64,000 bases of DNA, from assembly GCA_036925085.1 (NCBI GenBank), contig JAUPFP010000139.1:108236-172235 (forward strand). The letters are read 5' to 3'. The position numbers and the translations under genes were made by a program. The notes below the pieces were generated by a model, which had not been told where the DNA came from, did not search any database, and saw nothing but the letters and a program-made list of their open reading frames with translations. The DNA is from Brachycybe producta. Lineage: Eukaryota > Arthropoda > Diplopoda > Playtdesmida > Andrognathidae. Below, in pieces: positions 34,601 to 48,180 of the stretch. The number at the start of each line of letters is the position of its first letter. Position 1 is the first letter of the stretch.

Positions 34601-36418
34601 CAACTTAAAATTCAACTTCAACTTCAACTTCAACTTCAACTTCAACTTCAACTTCAACATTAACTTCAACTTCAATTTTAACTTCAACTTCAACTTCAAC
34701 TTCAACTTCAACTTCAACTTCAACTTCAACTTCAACTTCAACATTAACTTCAACTTCAAACTTCAACTTCGACTTCAACTTTGACTTCAACTTCGACTTC
34801 AACTTCGATTTCAACTTCGACTTTAACTTCGACTTTAACTTCAACTTCAACTTTGACTTCAACTTTGACTTCAACTTTGACTTCAACTTCAACTTCAACT
34901 GCGACTTCAACTTCAACTTCAACTTCAACTTCAACTTCAACTTCAACTTTAACTTTAACTTCAACTTCAACTTCAACATTAACTTCAACTTCAACTTCAA
35001 CTTCAACTTTAACTTTAACTTCAACTTCAACTTCAACTTCAACTTCAACTTTAACTTCAACTTCAACTTTAACTTTAACTTCAACTTCAACATCAACTTC
35101 ATCTTCAACTTCAACTTAAAATTCATCTTCAACTTCAACTTCAACTTCAACTTCAACTTCAACTTCAACTTCAACTTCAACATTAACTTCAACTTCAATT
35201 TTAACTTCAACTTCAACTTCAACTTCAACTTCAACTTCAACTTCAACTTCAACATTAACTTCAACATTAACTTCAACTTTAACTTCAACTTCAACTTCAA
35301 CTTCGACTTCAACTTTGACTTCAACTTCGACTTCAACTTCGATTTCAACTTCGACTTTAACTTCAACTTCAACTTTGACTTCAACTTTGACTTCAACTTT
35401 GACTTCAACTTCAACTTCAACTGCGACTTCAACTTCAACTTCAACTTCAACTTCAACTTCAACTTCAACTTTAACTTTAACTTCAACTTCAACTTCAACA
35501 TTAACTTCAACTTCAACTTCAACTTCAACTTTAACTTTAACTTCAACTTCAACTTTGACTTCAACTTTGGCTTCAACTTCAACTTCAACTTCAACTTCAA
35601 CTTCAACATTAACTTCAACTTCAATTTTAACTTCAACTTCAACTTCAACTTCAACTTCAACTTCAACTTCAACATTAACTTCAACTTCAAACTTCAACTT
35701 CGACTTCAACTTTGACTTCAACTTCGACTTCAACTTCGATTTCAACTTCGACTTTAACTTCGACTTTAACTTCAACTTCAACTTTGACTTCAACTTTGAC
35801 TTCAACTTTGACTTCAACTTCAACTTCAACTTTAACTTCAACATTAACTTCAACTTCAACTTCAACTTTAACTTTAACTTCAACTTCAACTTCAACTTTA
35901 ACTTCAACTTCAACTTTAACTTTAACTTCAACTTCAACATCAACTTCATCTTCAACTTCAACTTCAACTTCAACTTCAACTTCAACTTCAACTTCAACTT
36001 CAACTTCAACTTCAACTTCAACATTAACTTCAACTTCAATTTTAACTTCAACTTCAACTTCAACTTCAACTTCAACTTCAACTTTAACTTTAACTTCAAC
36101 TTCAACTTCAAATTCAACTTCAACTTCAACTTCAACTTCAACTTTTACTTTAACTTCAACTTTAATTTCAACTTCAACTTCAACTTCAACTTCTACTTCA
36201 ACTTCAACTTCAACTTCAACATTAACTTCAACTTCAACTTCAACTTTAACTTCAACATTAACTTCAACTTCAACTTCAACTTTAACTTTAACTTCAACTT
36301 CAACTTCAACTTTAACTTCAACTTCAACTTTAACTTTAACTTCAACTTCAACATCAACTTCATCTTCAACTTCAACTTCAACTTCAACTTCAACTTCAAC
36401 TTCATCTTCAACTTCAAC

Positions 36419-38728
36419 TTCGACTTCAACTTCGACTTCAACTTCGACTTCAACTTCGACTTCAACTTCGACTTCAACTTCGACTTCAACTTCGACTTCA
36501 ACTTCGACTTCAACTTCGACTTCAACTTCGACTTCAACTTCGACTTCAAATTTGACTTCAACTTTGAATTCAACTTCAACTTGAACTTCAACTTCAACAT
36601 CAACTTTATCTTCTACTTCAACTTAAAATTCAACTTCAACTTCAACTTCAACTTCAACTTCAACTTCAACTTCAACTTCAACTTCAACTTCAACTTCAAC
36701 TTCTACTTCAACTTCTACTTCAACTTCGACTTTAACTTCAACTTCAACATCATCTTCAACTTCAACTTCAACTTCAACTTCAACTTCAACTTTAACTTTA
36801 ACTTCAACTTCAACTTCAACATTAACTTCAACTTCAAATTTAACTTCAACTTCAACTTCAACTTCAACTTCAACTTCAACTTCAACTTCAACTTCAACTT
36901 CAACATTAACTTCAACTTCAATTTTAACTTCAACTTCAACTTCAACTTCAACAACACCTTCAACCTCAACATCAACTTCAACTTCAAGATCAACTTCAAT
37001 TTCAACTTCAACTTCAATGTTATCTTCAATTTCAACTGAAACTTTAACTTCAACTTCAATTTCAATTTCAACTTCAACTTCAACTTCAACTTTACCTTCA
37101 ACTAAAATATCATATTCAATTTCAACTTTAACTTCAACTTCAATTTCAACTTCAACATTAACTTCAACTTTAACTTTAACTTCAACTTCAACTTCGACTT
37201 CAACTTCGACTTCAACTTCGACTTCAACTTCGACTTCAACTTCGACTTCAACTTCGACTTCAACTTCGACTTCAACTTCGACTTCAACTTCGACTTCAAC
37301 TTCGACTTCAACTTCGACTTCAACTTGGACTTCAACTTTGACTTCAACTTTGAATTCAACTTCAACTTCAACTTCAACTTCGACTTCAACTTCAACCTCA
37401 ACTTCAACTATAACTTGAACTTCAACTTCAACTTTAACTTCAACTTCAACTTTAACTTTAACTTCAACTTCAACATCAACTTCATCTTCAACTTCAACTT
37501 AAAATTCATCTTCAAATTCCACTTCAACTTCAACTTCATCTTCAACTTCAACTTCGACTTCAACTTCGACTTCAACTTCGACTTCAACTTCGACTTCAAC
37601 TTCGACTTCAACTTCGACTTCAACTTCGACTTCAACTTCGACTTCAACTTTGACTTCAACTTTGAATTCAACTTCAACTTGAACTTCAACTTCAACATCA
37701 ACTTTATCTTCTACTTCAACTTAAAATTCAACTTCAACTTCAACTTCAACTTCAACTATAACTTGAACTTCAACTTCAACTTTAACTTCAACTTCAACTT
37801 TAACTTTAACTTCAACTTCAACATCAACTTCATATTCAACTTCAACTTAAAATTCATCTTCAAATTCCACTTCAACTTCAACTTCATCTTCAACTTCAAC
37901 TTCGACTTCAACTTCGACTTCAACTTCGACTTCAACTTCGACTTCAACTTCGACTTCAACTTCGACTTCAACTTCGACTTCAACTTCGACTTCAACTTCG
38001 ACTTCAACTTTGACTTCAACTTTGAATTCAACTTCAACTTGAACTTCAACTTCAACATCAACTTTATCTTCTACTTCAACTTAAAATTCAACTTCAACTT
38101 CAACTTCAACTTCAACTTCAACTTCAACTTCAACTTCAACTTCAACTTCAACTTCTACTTCAACTTCTACTTCAACTTCGACTTTAACTTCAACTTCAAC
38201 ATCATCTTCAACTTCAACTTCAACTTCAACTTCAACTTCAACTTTAACTTTAACTTCAACTTCAACTTCAACATTAACTTCAACTTCAAATTTAACTTCA
38301 ACTTCAACTTCAACTTCAACTTCAACTTCAACTTCAACTTCAACTTCAACATTAACTTCAACTTCAATTTTAACTTCAACTTCAACTTCAACTTCAACAA
38401 CACCTTCAACCTCAACATCAACTTCAACTTCAAGATCAACTTCAATTTCAACTTCAACTTCAATGTTATCTTCAATTTCAACTGAAACTTTAACTTCAAC
38501 TTCAATTTCAATTTCAACTTCAACTTCAACTTCAACTTTACCTTCAACTAAAATATCATATTCAATTTCAACTTTAACTTCAACTTCAATTTCAACTTCA
38601 ACATTAACTTCAACTTTAACTTTAACTTCAACTTCAACTTCGACTTCAACTTCGACTTCAACTTCGACTTCAACTTCGACTTCAACTTCGACTTCAACTT
38701 CGACTTCAACTTCGACTTCAACTTCGAC
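36419..38728 (+). repeat. Cluster of long CpG 12-mer blocks
   Basis: Five TTCGACTTCAAC runs lie at about 36419-36544, 37193-37320, 37553-37643, 37901-38003 and 38639-38728. Corresponding blocks in duplicated copies differ by whole 12-bp units: three fewer in the 38.64 kb block than in the 37.19 kb block, and one more in the 37.90 kb block than in the 37.55 kb block. Confidence 0.8.
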
Positions 38729-39350
38729 TTCAACTTGGACTTCAACTTTGACTTCAACTTTGAATTCAACTTCAACTTCAACTTCAACTTCGACTTCAAC
38801 TTCAACCTCAACTTCAACTATAACTTGAACTTGAACTTCAACATCAACTTTGTCTTCTACTTCAACTTAAAATTCAACTTCAACTTCAACTTCAACTCCA
38901 ACTTCTACTTCAACTTCAACTTCAACTTCAACTTCAACATTAACTTCAACTTCAACTTCAACTTTAACTTTAACTTCAACTTCAACTTCAACTTTAACTT
39001 CAACTTCAACTTTAACTTTAACTTCAACTTCAACATCAACTTCATCTTTAACTTCAACTTAAAATTCATCTTCAAATTCCACTTCAACTTCAACTTCAAC
39101 TTCAACTTCAACTTTTACTTTAACTTCAACTTTAATTTCAACTTCAACTTCAACTTCAACTTCTACTTCAACTTCAACTTCAACTTCAACTTCAACATTA
39201 ACTTCAACTTCAACTTCAACTTTAACTTTAACTTCAACTTCAACTTCAACTTTAACTTCAACTTCAACTTTAACTTTAACTTCAACTTCAACCTCAACTT
39301 CAACTTCAACCTCAACTTCAACTATAACTTGAACTTGAACTTCAACATCA
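36600..39350 (+). repeat. Tandem duplication with 1,446-1,452 bp spacing
   Basis: Points at 36715 and 37017 recur at 38167 (1,452) and 38463 (1,446). Both copies carry the right part of the diverged core followed by a long 12-mer block. Confidence 0.75.
37408..38115 (+). repeat. Nested tandem duplication, 348 and 360 bp
   Basis: CTATAACTTGAACTTC starts both copies, at 37408 and 37756. The second copy is longer by one 12-bp CpG unit. The pair is nested in the 1.45-kb duplication but is found in only one of its copies. Confidence 0.8.
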
Positions 39351-40790
39351 ACTTTATCTTCTACTTCAACTTAAAATTCAACTTCAACTTCAACTTCAAC
39401 TTCAACTTCTACTTCAACTTCAACTTCTACTTCAACTTCAACTTCAACTTCAACTTCAACATTAACTTCAACTTCAACTTCAACTTTAACTATAACTTCA
39501 ACTTCAACTTCAACTTTAACTTCAACTTCAACTTTAACTTTAACTTCAACTTCAACATCAACTTCATCTTCAACTTCAACTTAAAATTCATCTTCAAATT
39601 CCACTTCAACTTCAACTTCAACTTCAACTTCAACTTTTACTTTAAATTCAACTTTAATTTCAACTTCAACTTCAACTTCAACTTCTACTTCAACTTCAAC
39701 TTCAACTTCAACTTCAACATTAACTTCAACTTCAACTTCAACTTTAACTTTAACTTCAACTTCAACTTCAAATTCAACTTCAACTTCAACTTCAACTTCA
39801 ACTTCAACTTCAACTTCAACATTAACTTCAACTTCAACTTCAACTTTAACTTCAACATTAACTTCAATTTCAACTTCAACTTTAACTTTAACTTCAACTT
39901 CAACTTCAACTTTAACTTCAACTTCAACTTTAACTTTAACTTCAACTTCAACATCAACTTCATCTTCAACTTCAACTTAAAATTCATCTTCAAATTCCAC
40001 TTCAACTTCAACTTCAACTTCAACTTCAACTTTTTCTTTAACTTCAACTTTAATTTCAACTTCAACTTCGACTTCAACTTCGACTTCAACTTCGACTTCA
40101 ACTTCGACTTCAACTTCGACTTCAACTTTGACTTCAACTTTGAATTCAACTTCAACTTGAACTTCAACTTCAACATCAACTTTATCTTCTACTTCAACTT
40201 AAAATTCAACTTCAACTTCAACTTCTACTTCAACTTCAACTTCAACTTCGACTTCTACTTCAACTTCGACTTTAACTCCAACTTCAACATCATCTTCAAC
40301 TTCAACTTCAACTTCAACTTCAACTTTAACTTTAACTTCAACTTCAACTTCAACATTAACTTCAACTTCAAATTTAACTTCAACTTCAACTTCAACATCA
40401 ACTTCATCTTCAACTTCAACTTAAAATTCAACTTCAACTTCAACTTCAACTTCAACTTCAACTACAACTTCAACTTCAACTTCAACTTCAACTTCAACTT
40501 CAACTTCAACTTCAACTTCAACTTCAACATTAACTTCAACTTCAACTTCAACTTCAACTTCAACTTCAACTTCAACTTCAACTTCAACTTCATCTTCAAC
40601 TTCAACTTAAAATTCAACTTCAACTTCAACTTCAACTTCAACTTCAACTTCAACTTCAACTTCAACTTCAACTTCAACATTAACTTCAACTTCAATTTTA
40701 ACTTCAACTTCAACTTCAACTTCAACTTCAACTTCAACTTCAACTTCAACTTCAACATTAACTTCAACTTCAACTTCAACTTCACAACCA
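39350..40790 (+). repeat. Ordinary hexamer array between duplicated blocks
   Basis: It contains TTTACTTTAAC, AAATTCCAC and one short CpG 12-mer block (about 40067-40121). No unique sequence was seen. Confidence 0.8.
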
Positions 40791-41140
40791 ACCAACCAAC
40801 TTCAACCAACCAACTTCAACTTCAACTTCAACTTCAACTCAACTTCAACTTCAACTTCAACTTCAACTTCAACTCAACTTCAACTTCAACTTCAACTTCA
40901 ACTCAACTCAACTCAACCTTCAACTTCAACTTCAACTTCAACTTCAACTTCAACTTCAACTTCAACTTCAACTTCAAACCTTCAACTTCAACTTCAACTT
41001 CAACTTCAACTTCAACTTCAACTTCACTTCAACTTCAACTTCAACTTCAACTTCAACTTCAACTCAACTCAACTTCAACATCACTTCAACTTCAACTTCA
41101 ACTTCAACTTCAACTTCAACTTAACTTAACTTCAACTTCA
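40790..41140 (+). repeat. Irregular stretch with AACC tetramers and TCAAC pentamers
   Basis: The six-base frame collapses here: CACAACCAACCAACCAAC, TTCAACCAACC, ACTCAACTCAACTCAACC, TTCAAACC, CACTTCAAC and TTAACTTAAC follow one another. Nothing similar occurs elsewhere in the array. It may be a slippage scar, an old junction or a sequencing/assembly fault. Confidence 0.8.
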
Positions 41141-41149
41141 ACATCAACA

Positions 41150-44100
41150 TTAACTTCAACTTCAAATTAACTTCAACTTCAACTTCAACATCAACTTCAT
41201 CTTCAACTTCAACTTAAAATTCAACTTCAACTTCAACTTCAACTTCAACTTCAACTACAACTTCAACTTCAACTTCAACTTCAACATTAACTTCAACTTC
41301 AATTTTAACTTCAACTTCAACTTCAACTTCAACTTCAACTTCAACTTCAACTTCAACTTCAACTTCAACTTCAACTTCAACATTAACTTCAACTTCAACT
41401 TCAACTTCAACTTCAACTTCAACTTCAACTTCAACTTCAACTTCATCTTCAACTTCAACTTAAAATTCAACTTCAACTTCAACTTCAACTTCAACTTCAA
41501 CTTCAACTTCAACATTAACTTCAACTTCAATTTTAACTTCAACTTCAACTTCAACTTCAACTTCAACTTCAACTTCAACTTCAACTTCAACATTAACTTC
41601 AACTTCAACTTCAACTTCAACTTCAACTTCAACTTCAACTTCAACTTCAACTTTTACTTTAACTTCAACTTTAATTTCAACTTCAACTTCAACTTCAACT
41701 TCTACTTCAACTTCAACTTCAACTTCAACTTCAACATTAACTTCAACTTCAACTTCAACTTCAACTTTAACTTTAACTTCAACTTCAACTTCAATTTTAA
41801 CTTCAACTTCAACTTCAACTTCATCTTCAACTTCAACTTAAAATTCAACTTCAACTTCAACTTCAACTTCAACTTCAACTACAACTTCAACTTCAACTTC
41901 AACTTCAACATTAACTTCAACTTCAACTTCAACTTCAACTTCAACTTCAACTTCAACTTCAACATTAACTTCAACTTCAACTTCAACTTCAACTTCAACT
42001 TCAACTTCAACTTCAACTTCAACTTTTACTTTAACTTCAACTTTAATTTCAACTTCAACTTCAACTTCAACTTCTACTTCAACTTCAACTTCAACTTCAA
42101 CTTCGACTTCAACTTCGACTTCAACTTCGACTTCAACTTCGACTTCAACTTCGACTTCAACTTCGACTTCAACTTTGACTTCAACTTTGAATTCAACTTC
42201 AACTTGAACTTCAACTTCAACATCAACTTTATCTTCTACTTCAACTTAAAATTCAACTTCAACTTCAACTTCAACTTCAACTTCAACTTCAACTTCAACT
42301 TCAACTTCAACTTCAACTTCAACTTCTACTTCAACTTCGACTTTAACTTCAACTTCAACATCAACTTCAACTTCAACTTCAACTTCAACTTCAACTTTAA
42401 CTTTAACTTCAACTTCAACTTCAACATAACTTCAACTCAAATTTAACTTCAACTTCAACTTCAACTTCAACTTCAACTTCAACTTCAACTTCAACTTCAA
42501 CTCAACATTAACTCAACTCAATTTAACTTCAACTTCAACTTCAACTTCAACTTCAACTTCAACTTCAACTTCAACTTCAACATTAAATTCAACTTCAACT
42601 TCAACTTCAACTTCAACTTCAACTTCAACTTCAACTTCAACTTCAACTTCAACATTAACTTTAACTTCAACTTCAACTTCAACTTCAACTTCAACTTCAA
42701 CTTCAACTTCAACTTCAACTTCAACTTCAACATTAACTTCAACTTCAACTTCAACTCCAACTTCAACATCATCTTCAACTTCAACTTCAACTTCAACTTC
42801 AACTTCAACTTAACTTTAACTTCAACTTCAACTTCAACATTAACTTCAACTTCAAATTTAACTTCAACTTCAACTTCAACATCAACTTCATCTTCAACTT
42901 CAACTTAAAATTCAACTTCAACTTCAACTTCAACTTCAACTTCAACTACAACTTCAACTTCAACTTCAACTTCAACATTAACTTCAACTTCAATTTTAAC
43001 TTCAACTTCAACTTCAACTTCAACTTCAACTTCAACTTCAACTTCAACTTCAACTTCAACTTCAACTTCAACATTAACTTCAACTTCAACTTCAACTTCA
43101 ACTTCAACTTCAACTTCAACTTCAACTTCAACTTCATCTTCAACTTCAACTTAAAATTCAACTTCAACTTCAACTTCAACTTCAACTTCAACTTCAACTT
43201 CAACATTAACTTCAACTTCAATTTTAACTTCAACTTCAACTTCAACTTCAACTTCAACTTCAACTTCAACTTCAACTTCAACATTAACTTCAACTTCAAC
43301 TTCAACTTCAACTTCAACTTCAACTTCAACTTCAACTTCAACTTTTACTTTAACTTCAACTTTAATTTCAACTTCAACTTCAACTTCAACTTCTACTTCA
43401 ACTTCAACTTCAACTTCAACTTCAACATTAACTTCAACTTCAACTTCAACTTCAACTTTAACTTTAACTTCAACTTCAACTTCAATTTTAACTTCAACTT
43501 CAACTTCAACTTCATCTTCAACTTCAACTTAAAATTCAACTTCAACTTCAACTTCAACTTCAACTTCAACTACAACTTCAACTTCAACTTCAACTTCAAC
43601 ATTAACTTCAACTTCAACTTCAACTTCAACTTCAACTTCAACTTCAACTTCAACATTAACTTCAACTTCAACTTCAACTTCAACTTCAACTTCAACTTCA
43701 ACTTCAACTTCAACTTTTACTTTAACTTCAACTTTAATTTCAACTTCAACTTCAACTTCAACTTCTACTTCAACTTCAACTTCAACTTCAACTTCGACTT
43801 CAACTTCGACTTCAACTTCGACTTCAACTTCGACTTCAACTTCGACTTCAACTTCGACTTCAACTTTGACTTCAACTTTGAATTCAACTTCAACTTGAAC
43901 TTCAACTTCAACATCAACTTTATCTTCTACTTCAACTTAAAATTCAACTTCAACTTCAACTTCAACTTCAACTTCAACTTCAACTTCAACTTCAACTTCA
44001 ACTTCAACTTCAACTTCTACTTCAACTTCGACTTTAACTTCAACTTCAACATCATCTCAACTTCAACTTCAACTTCAACTTCAACTTCAACTTTAACTTT

Positions 44101-44550
44101 AACTTCAACTTCAACTTCAACATTAACTTCAACTTCAAATTTAACTTCAACTTCAACTTCAACTTCAACTTCAACTTCAACTTCAACTTCAACTTCAACT
44201 TCAACATTAACTTCAACTTCAATTTAACTTCAACTTCAACTTCAACTTCAACTTCAACTTCAACTTCAACTTCAACTTCAACTTCAACATTAAATTCAAC
44301 TTCAACTTCAACTTCAACTTCAACTTCAACTTCAACTTCAACTTCAACTTCAACTTCAACATTAACTTTAACTTCAACTTCAACTTCAACATTAACTTCA
44401 ACTTCAAATTTAACTTCAACTTCAACTTCAACTTCAACTTCAACTTCAACTTCAACTTCAACTTCAACTTCAACTTCAACTTCAACTTCAACTTCAACAT
44501 TAACTTCAACTTCAACTTCAACTTCAACTTCAACTTCAACTTCAACTTCA
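41150..44550 (+). repeat. Tandem duplication with 1,691 bp spacing
   Basis: 41255, 41650 and 42204 recur at 42946, 43341 and 43895 (1,691 apart). By about 42654/44361 the spacing is 1,707, because copy 1 has lost single bases near 42.42-42.53 kb (CATAACTTC, ACTCAAATT, ACTCAACTCAATTT). Confidence 0.75.
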
Positions 44551-45985
44551 ACTTCAACTTCATCTTCAACTTCAACTTAAAATTCAACTTCAACTTCAAC
44601 TTCAACTTCAACTTCAACTTCAACTTCAACTTCAACTTCAACTTCAACATTAACTTCAACTTCAATTTTAACTTCAACTTCAACTTCAACTTCAACTTCA
44701 ACTTCAACTTCAACTTCAACTTCAACATTAACTTCAACTTCAACTTCAACTTCAACTTCAACTTCAACTTCAACTTCAACTTTTACTTTAACTTCAACTT
44801 TAATTTCAACTTCAACTTCAACTTCAACTTCTACTTCAACTTCAACTTCAACTTCAACTTCAACATTAACTTCAACTTCAACTTCAACTTCAACTTTAAC
44901 TTTAACTTCAACTTCAACTTCAATTTTAACTTCAACTTCAACTTCAACTTCAACTTCAACTTCAACTTCAACTTCAACTTCAACTTCAACTTCAACTTCA
45001 ACATTAACTTCAACTTCAACTTCAACTTCAACTTCAACTTCAACTTCAACTTCAACTTCAACTTCAACTTCAACATTAACTTCAACTTCAATTTTAACTT
45101 CAACTTCAACTTCAACTTCAACTTCAACTTCAACTTCAACTTCACCTTCAACATTAACTTCAACTTCAACTTCAACTTCAACTTCAACTTCAACTTCAAC
45201 TTCAACTTTTACTTTAACTTCAACTTTAATTTCAACTTCAACTTCAACTTCAACTTCTACTTCAACTTCAACTTCAACTTCAACTTCAACATTAACTTCA
45301 ACTTCAACTTCAACTTCAACTTTTACTTTAACTTCAACTTTAATTTCAACTTCAACTTCAACTTCAACTTCTACTTCAACTTCAACTTCAACTTCAACTT
45401 CGACTTCAACTTCGACTTCAACTTCGACTTCAACTTCGACTTCAACTTCGACTTCAACTTCGACTTCAACTTTGACTTCAACTTTGAATTCAACTTCAAC
45501 TTGAACTTCAACTTCAACATCAACTTTATCTTCTACTTCAACTTAAAATTCAACTTCAACTTCAACTTCAACTTCAACTTCAACTTCAACTTCAACTTCA
45601 ACTTCAACTTCTACTTCAACTTCGACTTTAACTTCAACTTCAACATCATCTTCAACTTCAACTTCAACTTCAACTTCAACTTCAACTTTAACTTTAACTT
45701 CAACTTCAACTTCAACATTAACTTCAACTTCAAATTTAACTTCAACTTCAACTTCAACTTCAACTTCAACTTCAACTTCAACTTCAACTTCAACTTCAAC
45801 ATTAACTTCAACTTCAATTTTAACTTCAACTTCAACTTCAACTTCAACTTCAACTTCAACTTCAACTTCAACTTCAACTTCAACATTAAATTCAACTTCA
45901 ACTTCAACTTCAACTTCAACTTCAACTTCAACTTCAACTTCAACTTCAACTTCAACATTAACTTCAACTTCAACTTCAACTTCGA
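44550..45985 (+). repeat. Ordinary hexamer array with TTTACTTTAAC blocks
   Basis: Repeated TTTACTTTAACTTC / TTTAATTTC pairs lie near 44.78, 45.21 and 45.32 kb, followed by a CpG 12-mer block (about 45.40-45.47 kb) and the TTATCTTCTACT landmark at about 45.53 kb. Confidence 0.75.
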
Positions 45986-48180
45986 CTTCAACTTTGACTT
46001 CAACTTCGACTTCAACTTCGATTTCAACTTCGACTTCAACTTCAACTTCAACTTCAACTTCAACTTCAACTTCAACTTCAACTTCAACTTTAACTTTAAC
46101 TTCAACTTCAACCTCAACATTAACTTCAACTTCAACTTCAACTTCAACATCAACTTCATCTTCAACTTCAACTTAAAATTCATCTTCAACTTCAACTTCA
46201 ACTTTTACTTTAACTTCAACTTTAATTTCAACTTCAACTTCAACTTCAACTTCTACTTCAACTTCAACTTCAACTTCAACTTCAACATTAACTTCAACTT
46301 CAACTTCAACTTCAACTTTAACTTTAACTTCAACTTCAACTTCAAATTCAACTTCAACTTCAACTTCAACTTCAACTTTTACTTTAACTTCAACTTTAAT
46401 TTCAACTTCAACTTCAACTTCAACTTCTACTTCAACTTCAACTTCAACTTCAACATTAACTTCAACTTCAACTTCAACTTTAACTTCAACATTAACTTCA
46501 ACTTCAACTTCAACTTTAACTTTAACTTCAACTTCAACTTCAACTTTAACTTCAACTTCAACTTCAACTTTAACTTTAACTTCAACTTCAACATCAACTT
46601 CATCTTCAACTTCAACTTCAACTTCAACTTCAACTTCAACTTCATCTTCAACTTCAACTTCGACTTCAACTTCGACTTCAACTTCGACTTCAACTTCGAC
46701 TTCAACTTCGACTTCAACTTCGACTTCAACTTCGACTTCAACTTTGACTTCAACTTTGAATTCAACTTCAACTTGAACTTCAACTTCAACATCAACTTTA
46801 TCTTCTACTTCAACTTAAAATTCAACTTCAACTTCAACTTCAACTTCAACTTCAACTTCAACTTCAACTTCAACTTCAACTTCAACTTCAACTTCTACTT
46901 CAACTTCGACTTTAACTTCAACTTCAACATCATCTTCAACTTCAACTTCAACTTCAACTTCAACTTCAACTTCAACTTTAACTTTAACTTCAACTTCAAC
47001 TTTAACATTAACTTCAACTTCAAATTTAACTTCAACTTCAACTTCAACTTCAACTTCAACTTCAACTTCAACTTCAACTTCGACTTCAACTTTGACTTCA
47101 ACTTCGACTTCAACTTCGATTTCAACTTCGACTTCAACTTCAACTTCAACTTCAACTTCAACTTCAACTTCAACTTCAACTTCAACTTTAACTTTAACTT
47201 CAACTTCAACCTCAACATTAACTTCAACTTCAACTTCAACTTCAACATCAACTTCATCTTCAACTTCAACTTAAAATTCATCTTCAACTTCAACTTCAAC
47301 TTTTACTTTAACTTCAACTTTAATTTCAACTTCAACTTCAACTTCAACTTCTACTTCAACTTCAACTTCAACTTCAACTTCAACATTAACTTCAACTTCA
47401 ACTTCAACTTCAACTTTAACTTTAACTTCAACTTCAACTTCAAATTCAACTTCAACTTCAACTTCAACTTCAACTTTTACTTTAACTTCAACTTTAATTT
47501 CAACTTCAACTTCAACTTCAACTTCTACTTCAACTTCAACTTCAACTTCAACATTAACTTCAACTTCAACTTCAACTTTAACTTCAACATTAACTTCAAC
47601 TTCAACTTCAACTTTAACTTTAACTTCAACTTCAACTTCAACTTTAACTTCAACTTCAACTTCAACTTTAACTTTAACTTCAACTTCAACATCAACTTCA
47701 TCTTCAACTTCAACTTCAACTTCAACTTCAACTTCAACTTCATCTTCAACTTCAACTTCGACTTCAACTTCGACTTCAACTTCGACTTCAACTTCGACTT
47801 CAACTTCGACTTCAACTTCGACTTCAACTTCGACTTCAACTTTGACTTCAACTTTGAATTCAACTTCAACTTGAACTTCAACTTCAACATCAACTTTATC
47901 TTCTACTTCAACTTAAAATTCAACTTCAACTTCAACTTCAACTTCAACTTCAACTTCAACTTCAACTTCAACTTCAACTTCAACTTCAACTTCTACTTCA
48001 ACTTCGACTTTAACTTCAACTTCAACATCATCTTCAACTTCAACTTCAACTTCAACTTCAACTTCAACTTCAACTTTAACTTTAACTTCAACTTCAACTT
48101 TAACATTAACTTCAACTTCAAATTTAACTTCAACTTCAACTTCAACTTCAACTTCAACTTCAACTTCAACTTCAACTTCA
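45985..48180 (+). repeat. Tandem duplication, 2 x 1,098 bp
   Basis: AAAATTCATC at 46175 recurs at 47273 and AAATTTAAC at 47022 recurs at 48120, all 1,098 bp apart (183 hexamers). Ends at about 47.08 and 48.18 kb are where the copies stop matching. Confidence 0.85.
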
